Source: Centrapalus pauciflorus
Lineage: Eukaryota; Streptophyta; Magnoliopsida; Asterales; Asteraceae
Assembly: GCA_020465985.1 (NCBI GenBank)
Contig: JAANYP010007199.1
Location: 372,001-436,000 of the forward strand
Length of the DNA stretch: 64,000 nucleotides
Direction of reading: 5' to 3'
Part shown: positions 44,224-55,872 of the stretch, in pieces
Layout of the letters: the number at the start of each line of letters is the position of its first letter
Numbering within the stretch: position 1 is the stretch's first letter
The notes under the pieces: generated by a model
What the model saw: only the letters and a program-made list of their open reading frames with translations
Told to the model about the DNA's origin: nothing
Database searches by the model: none
Made by a program: the position numbers and the translations under genes

Positions 44224-44414
44224 AAGTTGGGGAGGGTAACTTATAATGATAAAATTAAGTAATTAATTTAGCCCTCACAAAACTTTTTTAGACTTCGTTC
44301 CATATCAAGAATTAGAAATATTTACAGCCCCGCGTACCAAAACAGAAAAAAATTAAAAATTTAGCAGAGTTGGGCGCAGGCCTGCGTGGCCCTGCGTGCC
44401 ATCGCTTTTATATT
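44224..44414 (+). promoter_or_regulatory. U3-like cassette 2 of D: PPT-like tract, GC palindrome, TATA-like box
   Basis: AAGTTGGGGAGGG (44224-44236), GCGCAGGCCTGCGT (44374-44387) and TTTTATATT (44406-44414), in the same order as cassette 1 and the LTR, about 540 bp upstream of ORF2. Confidence 0.5.
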
Positions 44415-44756
44415 CAGTTTTGAGCCCCATTTCACCATTTTCACAACCCTAGAGCAAGAACCTACGGTTGGGTGTGCGGCTTCCTCCCAAAAACATCATT
44501 TTTGTGCCTAAAATTTGCATGTGTTTATGTGTTAAGTTTGTTAATTTGTCATGATTAATTTCTAGAAATTTATTTGGATATTTAATGTTGGTTGCCTAAA
44601 TGTGCATATATTGTTAAAATTATAAAACTTAGGTGGCTAGCTTAAAAATATAATTTTATTTGCTAAATGTTTTATTTAAATATGATAAATGTTTAGTACC
44701 TAAAATAATGGAAATTTATAGACTATATATATAGGATGCAAAATCAGAGGGTAAAA

Positions 44757-44760
<4 letters not shown>

Positions 44761-44850
<90 letters not shown>
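44761..44850. repeat. (AT)45 microsatellite
   Basis: Ninety bases of uninterrupted AT dinucleotide. Length in the assembly may be unreliable. Confidence 0.97.
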
Positions 44851-44854
<4 letters not shown>

Positions 44855-44951
44855 CATCATTTTAAGTGAGCGTAATTGGGAAAATTGCAATTATAGTTTA
44901 CATTATTTGATTTAACTCATGCATATTATGGTTGGTTGGCACAAATTGTAG

Positions 44952-46479
44952 ATGGCAAGAAGAACGAGACAACGAACCCAAAATGTTGATATCCCAATAG
45001 ATTAGTCTCCAAACCTCCTTTTATCCCAACACCCCGAACACATTAGAACACATTTGTTTTTATATAGAAAATATTCTAATAAAGTGTTGACTGAAAAGAG
45101 GGGTAAGAGGAGTGACTTTGAGGATTACGGGATCCCATATCTTTTTGACTATTTGGGGTGGGAAAGTGTGTTTGAGTTGGGTGGTAATGATATTTACCAA
45201 TCTGATGTAGTCGAGTGGATGTCTACCATACAAAGGGAGACGGGTCGTTCAGCGAACGACTTTAGGTTGATAGGCACTGTCCATGGTAGGGACGTGGCGA
45301 CGGATGCAAAAATCCTTCGCCAATTGTTTAATTTAGATACTGGGGTAGGCTACGAAGGGTCTGACCAGCAGGGGTATGAGTATATGAATGAGACCCAATT
45401 GGCCTTTACTGATATGACTTGGTCAGGGGAGTGGATGGAGCAGGTTAATAGAGTCTTTATCCCGTCCATTTTGGAGGCCGAGTCCTCCACTTCCTACAGC
45501 CGAAAGGCTTTATCTCCGAGGTGTAAGGTGCTTCACAAGATTCTTGTGAATAACATCTTACCTCGTGATAGTCACCTGACCAAAGTCAGGCATAGGGATA
45601 TAACTGTCCTTCACGCCCTTCTTAAGGGTAAGCCTAAATTGTCCTTTGCATGGACAGTTATGAATGATTTATGGGCTATGTACGACACGAGAGAGAGGAC
45701 GATCATCCCCCATGCTTGGTTGATCTCCAAGTTCCTTGAGAGGACGGGCTCACTTTCGCCCGATTCCCTGCTATCCCCCATTTCGGCGACGTTCATTACG
45801 GCCGCCATGTTCCCTACCTTGATTTTTAGTGAAGTTGATGAAGGGTTCGAGATATTTGACAAAGACACAAATAAGTCGTATATCGAGGAGTATACTGAGG
45901 ATGAGAGGAGAGAGAGAGAGAGGAGAAGGCCGCTAATAGGCGGAAGTTCGGCATTCTGAGCCAAACCTAGGTGCATCTACCTCGCGCAGTCAAGGTAATG
46001 ACAGTTTTGATTTTTACCGCATGATGAGGCGGATTGAGGATATAGCTGTGGGTCAGGGTGAGTTCCGAGAGGATATGACCCAGAGGCTAGATGAGATGAA
46101 TGGGCGTATAACCCATATTTATGATAGGGTCGATCACTTAGCGGGCCGGGTAGACCAGTTAGAGGATGGGCAGAGAGCCCTGGCATACCAAAATGCCTAC
46201 TACCAGCACCATGACTGGGCATACAGGGAGGGAGTTCGACACCACGAGGACTCCATGGCCGGTATGCCATATCAGTCGCATGAGGATTACACGATGCCTG
46301 ACTACTAGGCCTATAACCCTGCCGTCGATACTTATCAACGCTATCCTGCGTATGGCAGGCAGGGCCTCCCAGACCTGATGCTTCCTAATTTGGTTCTGCC
46401 GACTACACAGTTCACCCATGGCCAGAACCTGTATACCGACTTCTTCAACAGCGTCTTCGGTCCTCCTCCATTTGAGTGA
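44952..46479 (+). pseudogene. Env-like / plant-transposon-protein ORF2 of element D, lightly damaged
   Basis: ATG 44952 follows an AG directly. One early TAG (45003-45005), then open to 45959. Residues about 60-270 align with ORF1 (VVEWMSTIQR, NNILPRDSHLTKV, ITVLHALLKGKP, VMNDLWAMYD). A shift of frame around 45930-45960 leads to a coiled coil (46021-46190, heptad-like DEMNGRITHIYDRVDHL) and a Tyr/Pro-rich tail; one TAG at 46306-46308 precedes the final TGA at 46477-46479. Few breaks for an old element. A diverged duplicate of ORF1 with the same fold and coiled-coil plan. Function unknown. Confidence 0.72.
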
Positions 46480-46588
46480 TCGGGTACTACCTTTCCTTAT
46501 TCTTTAATTTTCTGCTTTTTATTTTATTTTAGTTTGTTTTGCATTTAAGTTCTTTATCGTAATTTCATTTTTAATACTCAGCCGAGTC
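46480..46588 (+). other. 3' untranslated DNA of D, left of F
   Basis: AT-rich tail after ORF2. D continues after F at about 60431. I could not identify a clear target duplication for F. Confidence 0.55.
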
Positions 46589-47647
46589 TGTAGGTCCCAA
46601 AAGGTTTCCCTAGAGTATTGTTCTAAGCTGTAGGGGGGGGGGGGGTGAATACATCTAATTAAATTTCAACACTCTTTTCTCAATGTTTGTGTATACTATT
46701 AACAAATGTTAATTACAAACACGCTTGACTACGGAAATGTTCAAGCTGAGATGACAGAGACAACAATTGTTTCAACTAATCTAAGACACACTCAGACTAG
46801 ATACAATGAATACACTAACTTAGATGAACTCATTGATTTTTACAAGACACAGATTGACAGCTTGAGTATAAACAGCTTAGACACACGTACTGTTATATTC
46901 ATGCAGACTTGCATTAATGAAAAACACACTTTAATGCACGATAAGATTTCTCACTCTTGGATATCTCACAATCCTTAGAAGCTCCCTTTTATACTCTCAC
47001 TGAGAATCTCAGTGAAGCTTCTTCATTCGACAATGAGAAAGTGGGATGTCTTTCAAAAAAGACAAAACCCCTTTTCTGCACATTTTGATAAAGCAGACTT
47101 TTCTTCATGTGGAAGATTCTTTGTCTTTTTCTTTTTGTCACTTTTGCATAAGACTTCAACCAAAAAAGGAATGTCAACTTTGCATCTTTCTTCTTTTGTT
47201 GATGCCATTTTGATATAACAAAAGGTCTGTCACCCTTTTCAGAGATCCTTTTGTCTTCATGTAACAGAACAGCGTAGGTAGGATTTTGCAGTTACTATTT
47301 TCCACTTTGTCATCGACTTGTAAACTGATCTTGTAGACAAAAACAATACATGACGACTTGGAAACATATTCCATAAAGTGTTTAGCCTTTTCACAAAGAA
47401 CAGTTCTGTTCACAAAGAACAGAACATTTAGAATCTGTCGAAGCTGCTCAACAAACAGAGCAGCATAGACAGTTTATGTCCAGCCTGTTCAGCAGACAGA
47501 ACGGCTTGGACAATATGCCTTTGTTGCAACGAATGCAACAGGGTAAACAGCTTTGGTTGATATTGCAAATCACTTTTCAGGTTTCAATAAGGCATAAACA
47601 AGCGTGAAATTATACTTTCAAGTGCATCAAACAGGTTTGATTAAAAA
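46589..47647 (-). repeat. 3' LTR of element F
   Basis: About 1,059 bp, matching 58704-60430 after removal of G. On the minus strand it ends in CCTACA. The start lies after the PPT in TTTTTAATCAAACC, without a standard TG. A G-run (46627-46641) and a series of CTGTTC/GAACAG words (47395-47510) are present. Small ORFs within it are not genes. Confidence 0.85.
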
Positions 47648-47710
47648 TCTCCCCCTAAGATGTAGAGCAGATTTGACTGAGGCCTTTTTGTGCCTAAAAA
47701 TCTCCCCCTA
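47648..47710 (-). other. Duplicated polypurine tract of F
   Basis: On the minus strand TTAGGGGGAGA (47658-47648) abuts the LTR, and a second TAGGGGGAGA lies at 47710-47701. Both are followed by TTTTTA. Multiple PPTs are, to my recollection, a Sirevirus trait. Confidence 0.7.
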
Positions 47711-48119
47711 TTTGCAATAATCAGTCTAAGCTGATTTTATCAATAATCACTATACATTTTTACAATATATCTTGCTGAAATGAAATTACAACATTAAAGT
47801 AAAGTAAACCATCAGTTTATATACACTGATTTTTGATTACATAAGCAACATATGATTTTACAAAAGTACAACTGATGTACCAGTTTATATTACAACTGAT
47901 GTAAAACTAGAAATAAAAGTTACAACTTATGTAACAAAGTACAACTAATGTACAGGAAAATTCAACAATTTGGACTGTTGATAATGAGAGCAAATAATGG
48001 CAAGCCTTCTAACAGATGGACAGCTTCCATTCTTCATCTACTCAGATAGTAGATGGACATCACGACAGTGGTGGTGGCTATCCTTCTTGAAACATTCTTT
48101 CAAGCTCATCACTGGTTTC
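47711..48119 (-). other. Untranslated region between env-like ORF and PPTs of F
   Basis: AT-rich with repeated 'ACTGATGTA' and 'TACAACT' words around 47800-47960. No ORF conserved. Confidence 0.6.
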
Positions 48120-51100
48120 CTACAAATCTTGTATTTCAACTCTGAGGAACATAATATTGGGATGTTCAAGCTCCCCTCTTTCATAGAAGCCTCTGAGTTG
48201 ATCCCAGATGGCTGCTCTCCACTTTCCAGATTGCTTGTAGGAGTTTGCAACTTTGAATGCTACAAGCTGTTTGAGACCAACTATGTGTAGGTCTGATGCT
48301 CTTTGATAACACTTCTTCTTTGTCAGGGGATCTACAAAAAATGCCCCCAACTAAGGTTCTTCAATCAGCTTGACTTCTTCAAATTCTGCTCCTTTGGGCA
48401 GGCTATGGTCAACTCCTTTGATCTCTACTGCATAGTCACCTTGTCCAATCAAGATCAGGAGTTCCTCAAGCTATGAATTCTTTTTGTTCCTCTTGGCCTT
48501 TATTTTGGGGTAAGTCACAGAGGCACCCTTACTTAATTCATCTGAAATCAGGCCAAGGTCTTTCACTCTTTCCATCAACTTTTTAACATATGCCCTGATA
48601 GTCTTAGTCGTTTCAGACATAGACTAGCTTAGGGAAACTGCCAACTCCACCCATTCTCAATACCCCATCTGTGCAACATCAGTGTAGTCATATGATTCCA
48701 GTTCTGGGCCTGTTGCACCCATTCTGGTTATTTGTAGCTTCCACTGTTTGCCTTTTCTTGAAATGGGGACAACTTTGACAATAGCTTCCTTGGCAAGTCT
48801 TCTGTTAGCAACATCAAAGAACTTTTTCCTTGCCAAGTTGTCAAAGTGCATCTGGGCTCCTGCAGAGGATGCTTTTTTGGACTTGGTCACAGAGACCGGA
48901 GCATCCTTTCCCATACCACCTTCCTTTTCACCCGCTGACTCTCTAGCAACTTCAAGCAGTTTTCTTTGCACATCCTAAACAGGCATTTTAATTTTGATTG
49001 CCTCTTTGTATACAACGGATCTGGCAGCTTTGGCTGAGGGTTCTTCTTTTCTTAGTGTTTCCAGGGCGTGGAGCTGTTCATCTCTGAACTCATAGTATTT
49101 CTCCATAGGAAAACCTATTTCCTTAGCCCTTGCCTTGTCAAACTTTAGTTGCGCTGCTCTTTGGTGGTCAGGGTCAAAAACTGCTTTTTCCTTTCCTTTG
49201 GATGTTGTAGTTGGAGCAGCTGCTGGAACCTCTTCCTTTTCTTCTTCTTCTTCTTTAAAAATCAGATGCCTCCTTCTGCTTGGCCTGTCCCCAGGAATGG
49301 ATTCCTCTCCCTTAATTTGTGCAGGGTTTGGAGATCCAGCCTGAGTAGGTTGAGCAGCTTTAGTGTGATGGGAGACATCTGCTGCTGGACCTGTTCTTGA
49401 TGCACCTGCTGCTTGACCAATAGATGATGATTTCTCCTTAGAAGGAGAAGAAGTTTTCTCCCCCTTAGACATAGTCTTTGAGGCAGAAAACTTCTCCCCC
49501 CTTTGAAGGAGATGGACCAGCACCTTCAACAAATGGTCTTCCTTGAGAAACAAATTCAGCACACTTGGCAGTACTTTTGGCAGTAGGTTTGGGGCCAACC
49601 AGGCTATGCACTAAGAAAGTCAGGTTGTCCTTAACCTCTGCAAGCTGAGAAACAAATTCAGCAGGCTTTGCGTGACAAGATTTTCTCTGTCAGAAGCTAT
49701 GAATAGAAAACTTTGAAGCAGTGCAAGATGTAACTCAAGAGAGTTCTGCACATCGTCAAGATTAGCTGACACAGATTTTGACATAGAGACAATGAGAGAG
49801 TTTAAGCTGGCCAGTGTAGTAGGAAGGGTAGTAGTGCAAGTGGTGACGAGAGTTGACAGCTGTTGGGATATGGCTGTGATGGAGGACACAGAGTCCTGTT
49901 GATGGGAAAGAATAGAGGAGAGAGTGGTGGAAATGTTTTGCAGCTGTGCAGTGAGTGCAAGCAGCTGTGAGGATTGGTCAGTTTGTGAAGTGGCTGGGAA
50001 GGAATTCTTGAACAAATCAAAGAATCCTTGGTGCTGGGCAGACACACAGTCTGAGATTATTGAGGGTAGGGAAGTCATGGAATTTTCCAAAGATCCAACT
50101 TTGTTGGTCAGCTAAGAAAGCTAATCGTTCAATGGAAGATCTTTGGGGGATGGGGGAGTACGGGTAGACTGTTTAGAGTGTGTAGAGTGGAAAGAATGAG
50201 ATGAGGATGAGACAGGTGTTTGGGGATGTGATGGAGAGGGAAGGGTGACTCTGGATAGAAGTTCCATAGCCTGGGCAAAAGTAATATGGCCCAGCGTGGA
50301 AGGGTCAATGGGTCCCTCAGCAGTTGCTGTATCTGCTTCATCAGGAGAAGGTGTAGAGGTTGGTATCCCTTCAGATGATGCTTGTGTTGCAGCACCTTCA
50401 TTAAGGCCTGGGGTTGTTCGGTATGCAGCACCTTGGTTTAGAGGTGCCTCATCATTGGGAGATGGGATGTGCATTTCAACATCAGCAGTGGTGAAACCTG
50501 CTGATGGAGTTTGCATATGAGGAGCAGCCTCACCAGAGGGATGGTTTGTTCCCTGAGGTTCATCAGCTTTCGATGTTGGTCCTTCAGCAGCTGTTGGGTG
50601 TACAACAGCTGTATCATGAGGAGCAGAAGTTGGAGGCTGATCTACTGGATAGTCTAATCCAGCAGGTTTGGCACCTCGTGCAGACTCAGGTTGTGTAGGA
50701 GAAGTATGGAGTGGAGACTGTGTGGAGTGCAGTGAACTCCTGTCTTTCAATATTCTCAGCCTGTTGGGAGGCTAGAGTAGTTGATGTGGCAGTCTCCTTA
50801 TGTACAACTGGCTCCTGTTGGGAGGAACCAGAGGGCCTAGGCTGACACAGGGTAGACTATTGTTGGAGTGAAGCTTGCTCAAAATGTGATGAATCTTCTC
50901 CCAAAATTGAAGAAGCAGTAGGGTTTGCTTTCTTTTTTCAACTGAACCCTGTTGAGAGGGATCAGAGGGGCTAGATGGGTCGGTTGTTTTTGTTTTTGGC
51001 TAAGATTTTGCGTCTGTATAGGCGGAGAGTTGAAGTGGAGGATGGCTGTTGTGGAGAAGAGATGAGGGGATCTGTTTGGACTGGTGGGTAGACTGGGTCA

Positions 51101-52214
51101 GAAACAGGTGGGTTGGCCAGTTCCATAGTCTCAGGTGCCACAAAGGAACCAGCCACAAAGGCTTCAGGTTCAACAGTTGAACCAGGGTGAGAAGCCTGCT
51201 CCCCCTTAGCCACAAAGGCTGATGGGGCAGAGTTGGACTTGGCTGTTTTAGCCTTCTTGCGGACTTGCTCAGTTTCAGTCGTTTCCAGGGTCCTTTTAAC
51301 AAATTTGACCCAAGATTTGGATTTTCCCTTGGGAGCAGTCTCTGGATCCACCCTCACAGCAGAAGGTCCTTCCACCATTCCAAACAACCTCCTCATTGGT
51401 GTTGACAGAAGAGGTTCATTTGGAAGTACAGGGGTGTAGAAAACTCTATTCCCTATTACACGGAATGCCACAGTACGTAGTAGAGGCTGAGAATTAGAGA
51501 GTTTCTCACCATCGATGTGCTTGAAGATGAGACTTAAAAACCTAGGATATCGAACAGCAGCTGGACGTGTTTCCTGCTACACCAGGTTCCTTAAGTTCAT
51601 GAAAATCCATCTTGCCGTGTTGATTGTAGTCCCATCCACAAGCTGTAGGACTATTGGAATCTCATCACGGCTGAGTTGGTCAAATGAACCAACTTTACTG
51701 CTGAAGCACATCACCACCGTGGCAAACAAGAAACTGTAGGTTGGAGACAAATCCTTCCTAAGCATTGTGGCTCCAACTTTGGGTTCTGCTACACCACAGA
51801 AATGTAGCAGATTTCTCATCTGGTCATTTTCAGGCTGTGGCTGATCATAGTTTAAGCCACAGGGAGACGAAGAACTTCCCTGATCAGACCTGTTGTAATC
51901 TCAATGGTCTGAGCCCCATTGAGTATGGTTCCCCGAATGATTTTGGTAGAAGGATCATAAGAGTAGGTGTACCAAAATTCATATACCATCTCCTGGTACA
52001 GGACACCAGGAGGTGCAGTCATCGCATAGTTCAATGGGTGAACCTTCAGAAACTCCACCATGTCTTCATATCCTTTTCCCACATAATTTTTTGGAATGGT
52101 TAGGTTTGCAAGGTAGTTGGTGGGTTTCAATGTCAGCACCGTGGTAACAGACGAGTGTTTGTGCTCATCGTTACCAACGAAAACTGGAAGAAAGGGGTTG
52201 TTCTGGTGAGCCAT
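48120..52214 (-). pseudogene. Env-like / plant-transposon-protein ORF of element F, fragmented
   Basis: Probable start MAHQNNPF at 52214. Fragments in order: 52214-51852, 51819-51577, 51471-50971, 50750-50121, 50090-49620, 49598-48975, 48971-48657 and 48350-48120. The N-terminal part has landmarks parallel to B: an IRGTILNGAQTIEIT...IREVLRLP segment where B has RTRIAGQPLVFSADMLRQVLQL, and a YSFLFATVVMCFSSKVGSF segment where B has WRFLVHVFMVCFAPKKAGF. Low-complexity Ser/Thr/Pro-rich and Lys/Glu-rich regions and a C-terminal block with WKLQITRMGATGPEL follow. Many stops and frameshifts; not functional. Confidence 0.72.
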
Positions 52215-52897
52215 TTGGAAAGTAGTGCAAGTATTAGCATAGGACACTTAGTCGAAGTTAGGGTTCTTTGGATGTTATGGAAGCAGTAAGGAAGACGAAG
52301 ATGAAACAGTAGATGGGTATTTGTAGGATTTGAATGTGAGTGGCTATGAGAGAGAAAACATTGGGCGGTTGATTTGAAATGTTCGTTAACGGAAAACGGA
52401 ACGGTTGTCCATGTTAGAACGGTTGTCAGACCACTCAAGCCCTTTTTAGTCACTAACACACGTTAACACACATTATCCGAAGTAATTAAGTTATGTAAAA
52501 ACAAAAATTAAGCAACTTAATTGTGAAGAAAGGTAAATAAAACTGATGATCTAAGCTGATGGTCAAACCTGTGATGAGCAAGGTCATCGCAAGCTGTTCA
52601 TTATTCAGGTTGTTCACTCAACCTGTTCAACTATGTAACAATAGGTTGTGTTCAATAGCTGATCAGGTTACAAGACAATGTCTTGTATGACAGATTGATA
52701 GATTGAGCAGGTTGGAGGTTTGATCATCAGACCAGGTTTGAAATGAAAGCTAATATTGTCAAACCTGTTATATGCTCAAGCTGTTCAAGTTTTCAGAAAT
52801 TGGCCAAGTATAGAACATGCATAACCTGTTCTGTCTAAGCTGTGCTGAGATACTTGAGCAGTGTGAGACATATAATAACTCAGAACATTTATGACAC
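52215..52897 (-). other. Pol-to-env spacer of F with CTGTTC/AACCTGTT motif array
   Basis: Non-coding stretch with at least ten CTGTTC, AACCTGTT or GAACAG words, especially 52560-52860. The LTR of F carries the same words. No homology by eye to the spacer of A/B/C. Confidence 0.6.
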
Positions 52898-55835
52898 TTA
52901 GTCACATTTATTTAACATGCCCAGCTTGCTTACAAGATAATTAAAGATATTTTCATCAAGAGGCTTGGTGAAAATGTCTGCAAGTTGTTCATCTGTGGAA
53001 ATAAAACTTACCTCCACATTACCTTTCTAGATGTGATCCCTGATGAAGTGATGTCTAACCTCTATATGCTTTGTTCTGGAATGAAATACTAGATTGTTGG
53101 AGATAGCTATAGCACTTGTATTATCACACAGAATAGGAGTCTTCCTATATACAAGTCCATAGTCTTCAAGTTGATGCTGCATCCATAGAATCTACCCACA
53201 GCAGCTTTTAGAAGCTATATACTCAGCTTCAGCAGTAGAAGTAGAAACTGAGTTCTGCTTCTTGCTACACCAACTTATCAACTTACCACCAAGGAGTTGA
53301 CGTCCACCTGTTGTGCTTTTTCTATCTAGCATGCAGGCTGCAAAATCAGAATCTGAATATACTATTAGCTCAAGGCTTGAGTCTTTGGGATACCAATGAC
53401 CCAAACCTGGTGTACCCTTAAGGTATCTGGAGATTCTTTTTACAGCAGCTAGATGTGATTCCTTAGGATCAGCTTGAAACCTAACACATAAACAGGTGGC
53501 AAACATAATATATGGTCTACTGGTAGTTAAGTATAGAAAGCTCCCAATCATACCTCTGTAAGCTGTTACTTAAACAGCTTTGCCACTGGCATCTGCATCT
53601 AAGTTTACATTGGTTGCCATTGGGGTTTTGATAAGAGAACTTTGATCAATTTAAACTTTTTCAAAAGATCTAAAGTATACTTTCTTTGATTTATGAAAAT
53701 ACCATTTGAGGTTTGTTTAACCTGTAATCCTAAAAAGAAAGTAAGTTCTCCCATCATACTCATTTCATATTTTGATTTCATGAGTAGGGAAAAAATCTTT
53801 CATAACTGCTCATTAGTAGAACAAAATATTATGTCATCCACATAAATTTGAACAAGCATAATATTAGACTTCACCTTCTTTATGAATAGTGTGGTATCCA
53901 CTTTACCTCTGCAATAACCATTGCTCATAAGGAAATTAGTTAGAGTGTCATACCAGGCTCTAGGGGCTTGTTTTAGACCATAGAGGGCTTTGTCCAACTT
54001 ATAGACAAAACCTGGATGATGTTCATTTTCAAAACCTGGAGGCTACTTGACATAGACTTCTTCTTGCATGGCAGTGATCCGATTGGCATCTTTAAGTGCT
54101 TCATCCATTTTCTTAGGCTCCATCAGGGACACAATGCAAGAAAACATACAAAAGTTTCCTAAGCTGCCTCATCTTTTTTGCACCCCTTTGTTGATGTCAC
54201 CAATTATTTGATCATTTGGGTGACACCTGATCCACTTAGGATCTTGCTTCAATGAGGATTCTCCTGAGTTATTTGTATCTTCAACAGGTCCTGTTGAGCA
54301 GCTCTCAATATTTTCAGACACACTGACATCTTGAGCTTGTTCACTTGTTGAGCATGACTCTCCATTGTTGAACATATCTGCAGAGGATCCAAGAAAATCA
54401 GCATTGATTGGTTCAGGAGATGAGGTTGTAATTATGTCAGTAGACTTATTCACATAGGGTGTATCAACATAATCATCATCATGCCCATCATGATTAGCAA
54501 GTTCCACTCTGGATGTAGTGGAAGCTTTTGAGTCATTTTCTTCACTGATGGAATGCATAAGATCATCAAAGCTGAATTCTACTGAAACTGATTCAGGAAC
54601 AGCTTTGGTGGAGCCACTCCTAGACTCTTCAAAGGTGACATTGATAGATTCATATATCACCTTTCTCTTGTTGTTGTATACTCTGTAGGCTTTGGAGATA
54701 GCAGAATATCAAACAAACACACCTTCATCAGCTTTGGGTTCAAACTTTGCCAGTTGGTACCTTTGAATCAGATAGAAGTAGGGACACCCAAACACATGGA
54801 AGTAGCTAATGTTTGGCCTCCTCCCTTTGAGTATTTCACAGGGAGTCTTGTTGGGTGAAGCAAGCAGTTGACAGCTTCAGCCCAGAATGATTAAGGTAAA
54901 CCTGATGCACACAGCATGGTTCTAGCAGCTTCAATGAGAGTTCTGTTTCTCCTTTCAGCAACTCCATTTTGTTGTGGAGTTCTTACTGCTGAATAGTTTT
55001 GTGAGATCCCTCTTTCTTCCCAGAAGTCCTCAAGAGTACTGTTTCTGAATTCAATACCATGATCACTTCTAAGATGCTTTACTTGAGCAGAGTTCAACAT
55101 TTCCATCTTCTTGGTAAATCCAATGATTTCTCTAGCAGCCTCTCCTTTGCTCTTCAAAAATATCACCCATGTAAACCTGGAGAACTCATCAACCATTACT
55201 AGAGTGTATCTTCTTCCTCCTAGACTTGGGACACTGACTGGTCCAAACAAGTCCATATGGATTAAGAAGAGGTGAGTATCAATAATGAAGTGCTTAGATT
55301 TAAAAGATGATTTTCTCTGCTTGCCTTTCTCACAAGCTGTGCAGAGTTTATCCTTAATAAAGGTTATGGAAGGCAAACCTGTTACCAACTCTTTCTTACA
55401 GAGTTTGTTGATATTCTTGAAGTTCAGGTGTGATAGCCTTTTGTGCGATAACCAGTTCAGGTCTGCATTGCTACTTGAGATAAAGCAGGTTTCAGTTGTG
55501 GGATCAGCAGATTTCATATCCACAACATATACACCTTTCTTTCATTGTGCAAACAACACAACTTTGCCTTGGTGATCCAATATGTATCCCATGTTCTCAT
55601 CATAATTAACCTTGTAGCCAGCATCACACAATTGACTTATGCTTACAAGATTATGTTTCAGGCCAACCACATAGGCTACCCTTTTGAATGCTGCAGCACC
55701 AGCTTGAAGAGTTCCATACCCTTTTGTGGATCCCTGTACATTGTCACCAAATGTGACTTTTGGACCTTTTTCAGGCCTGAGATCACTCAGCATGTCCTCG
55801 CAACCTGTCATATGTCCTGAGCAGCCACTGTCCAA
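52898..55835 (-). pseudogene. pol: Pol of element F, degraded
   Basis: Protease MDSGCSGHMTG at 55835, pre-integrase HKRLSHLNFKNINKLC and CTACEKGK (about 55430-55330), integrase core (IHMDLFGP, RSDHGIEF, NGVAERRNRTLIE) 55290-54891, a Ser-rich acidic linker (54660-54169), RT (DKALYGLKQAPRAWYDTL and YVDDIIFCS, 53997-53800), RNase H (SDSDFAACMLDRKSTTGG and AEAEYIASKSCCG, 53551-53192) and a terminal TKHIEVRHHF part to the stop at 52900-52898. Copia order. A deletion removes part of RT before the YGLKQAP block, and stops separate all fragments. SIRE-like by its RT/RNase H. Confidence 0.85.
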
Positions 55836-55872
55836 GTACCAACCCTGGGATGGTTGTTTGTCCTGCAGAATG

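Larger units (their letters stand above)
43909..44951 (+). other. ORF1-ORF2 spacer of D
   Basis: AT-rich non-coding DNA with U3-like cassette 2 and a long (AT) microsatellite. It ends in AAATTGTAG directly before ATG 44952. Confidence 0.7.

Noticed and set aside
42634..46479. ORF1/ORF2 as host genes
   Set aside because: They lie between Athila-like integrase and the 3' LTR, are followed by element sequence, and resemble the downstream ORFs of the other retroelements here.
46706..47413. Small ORFs in 46700-47420 and the similar ones at 59090-59475
   Set aside because: They fall inside the two LTRs of F and are not kept in phase between the copies.
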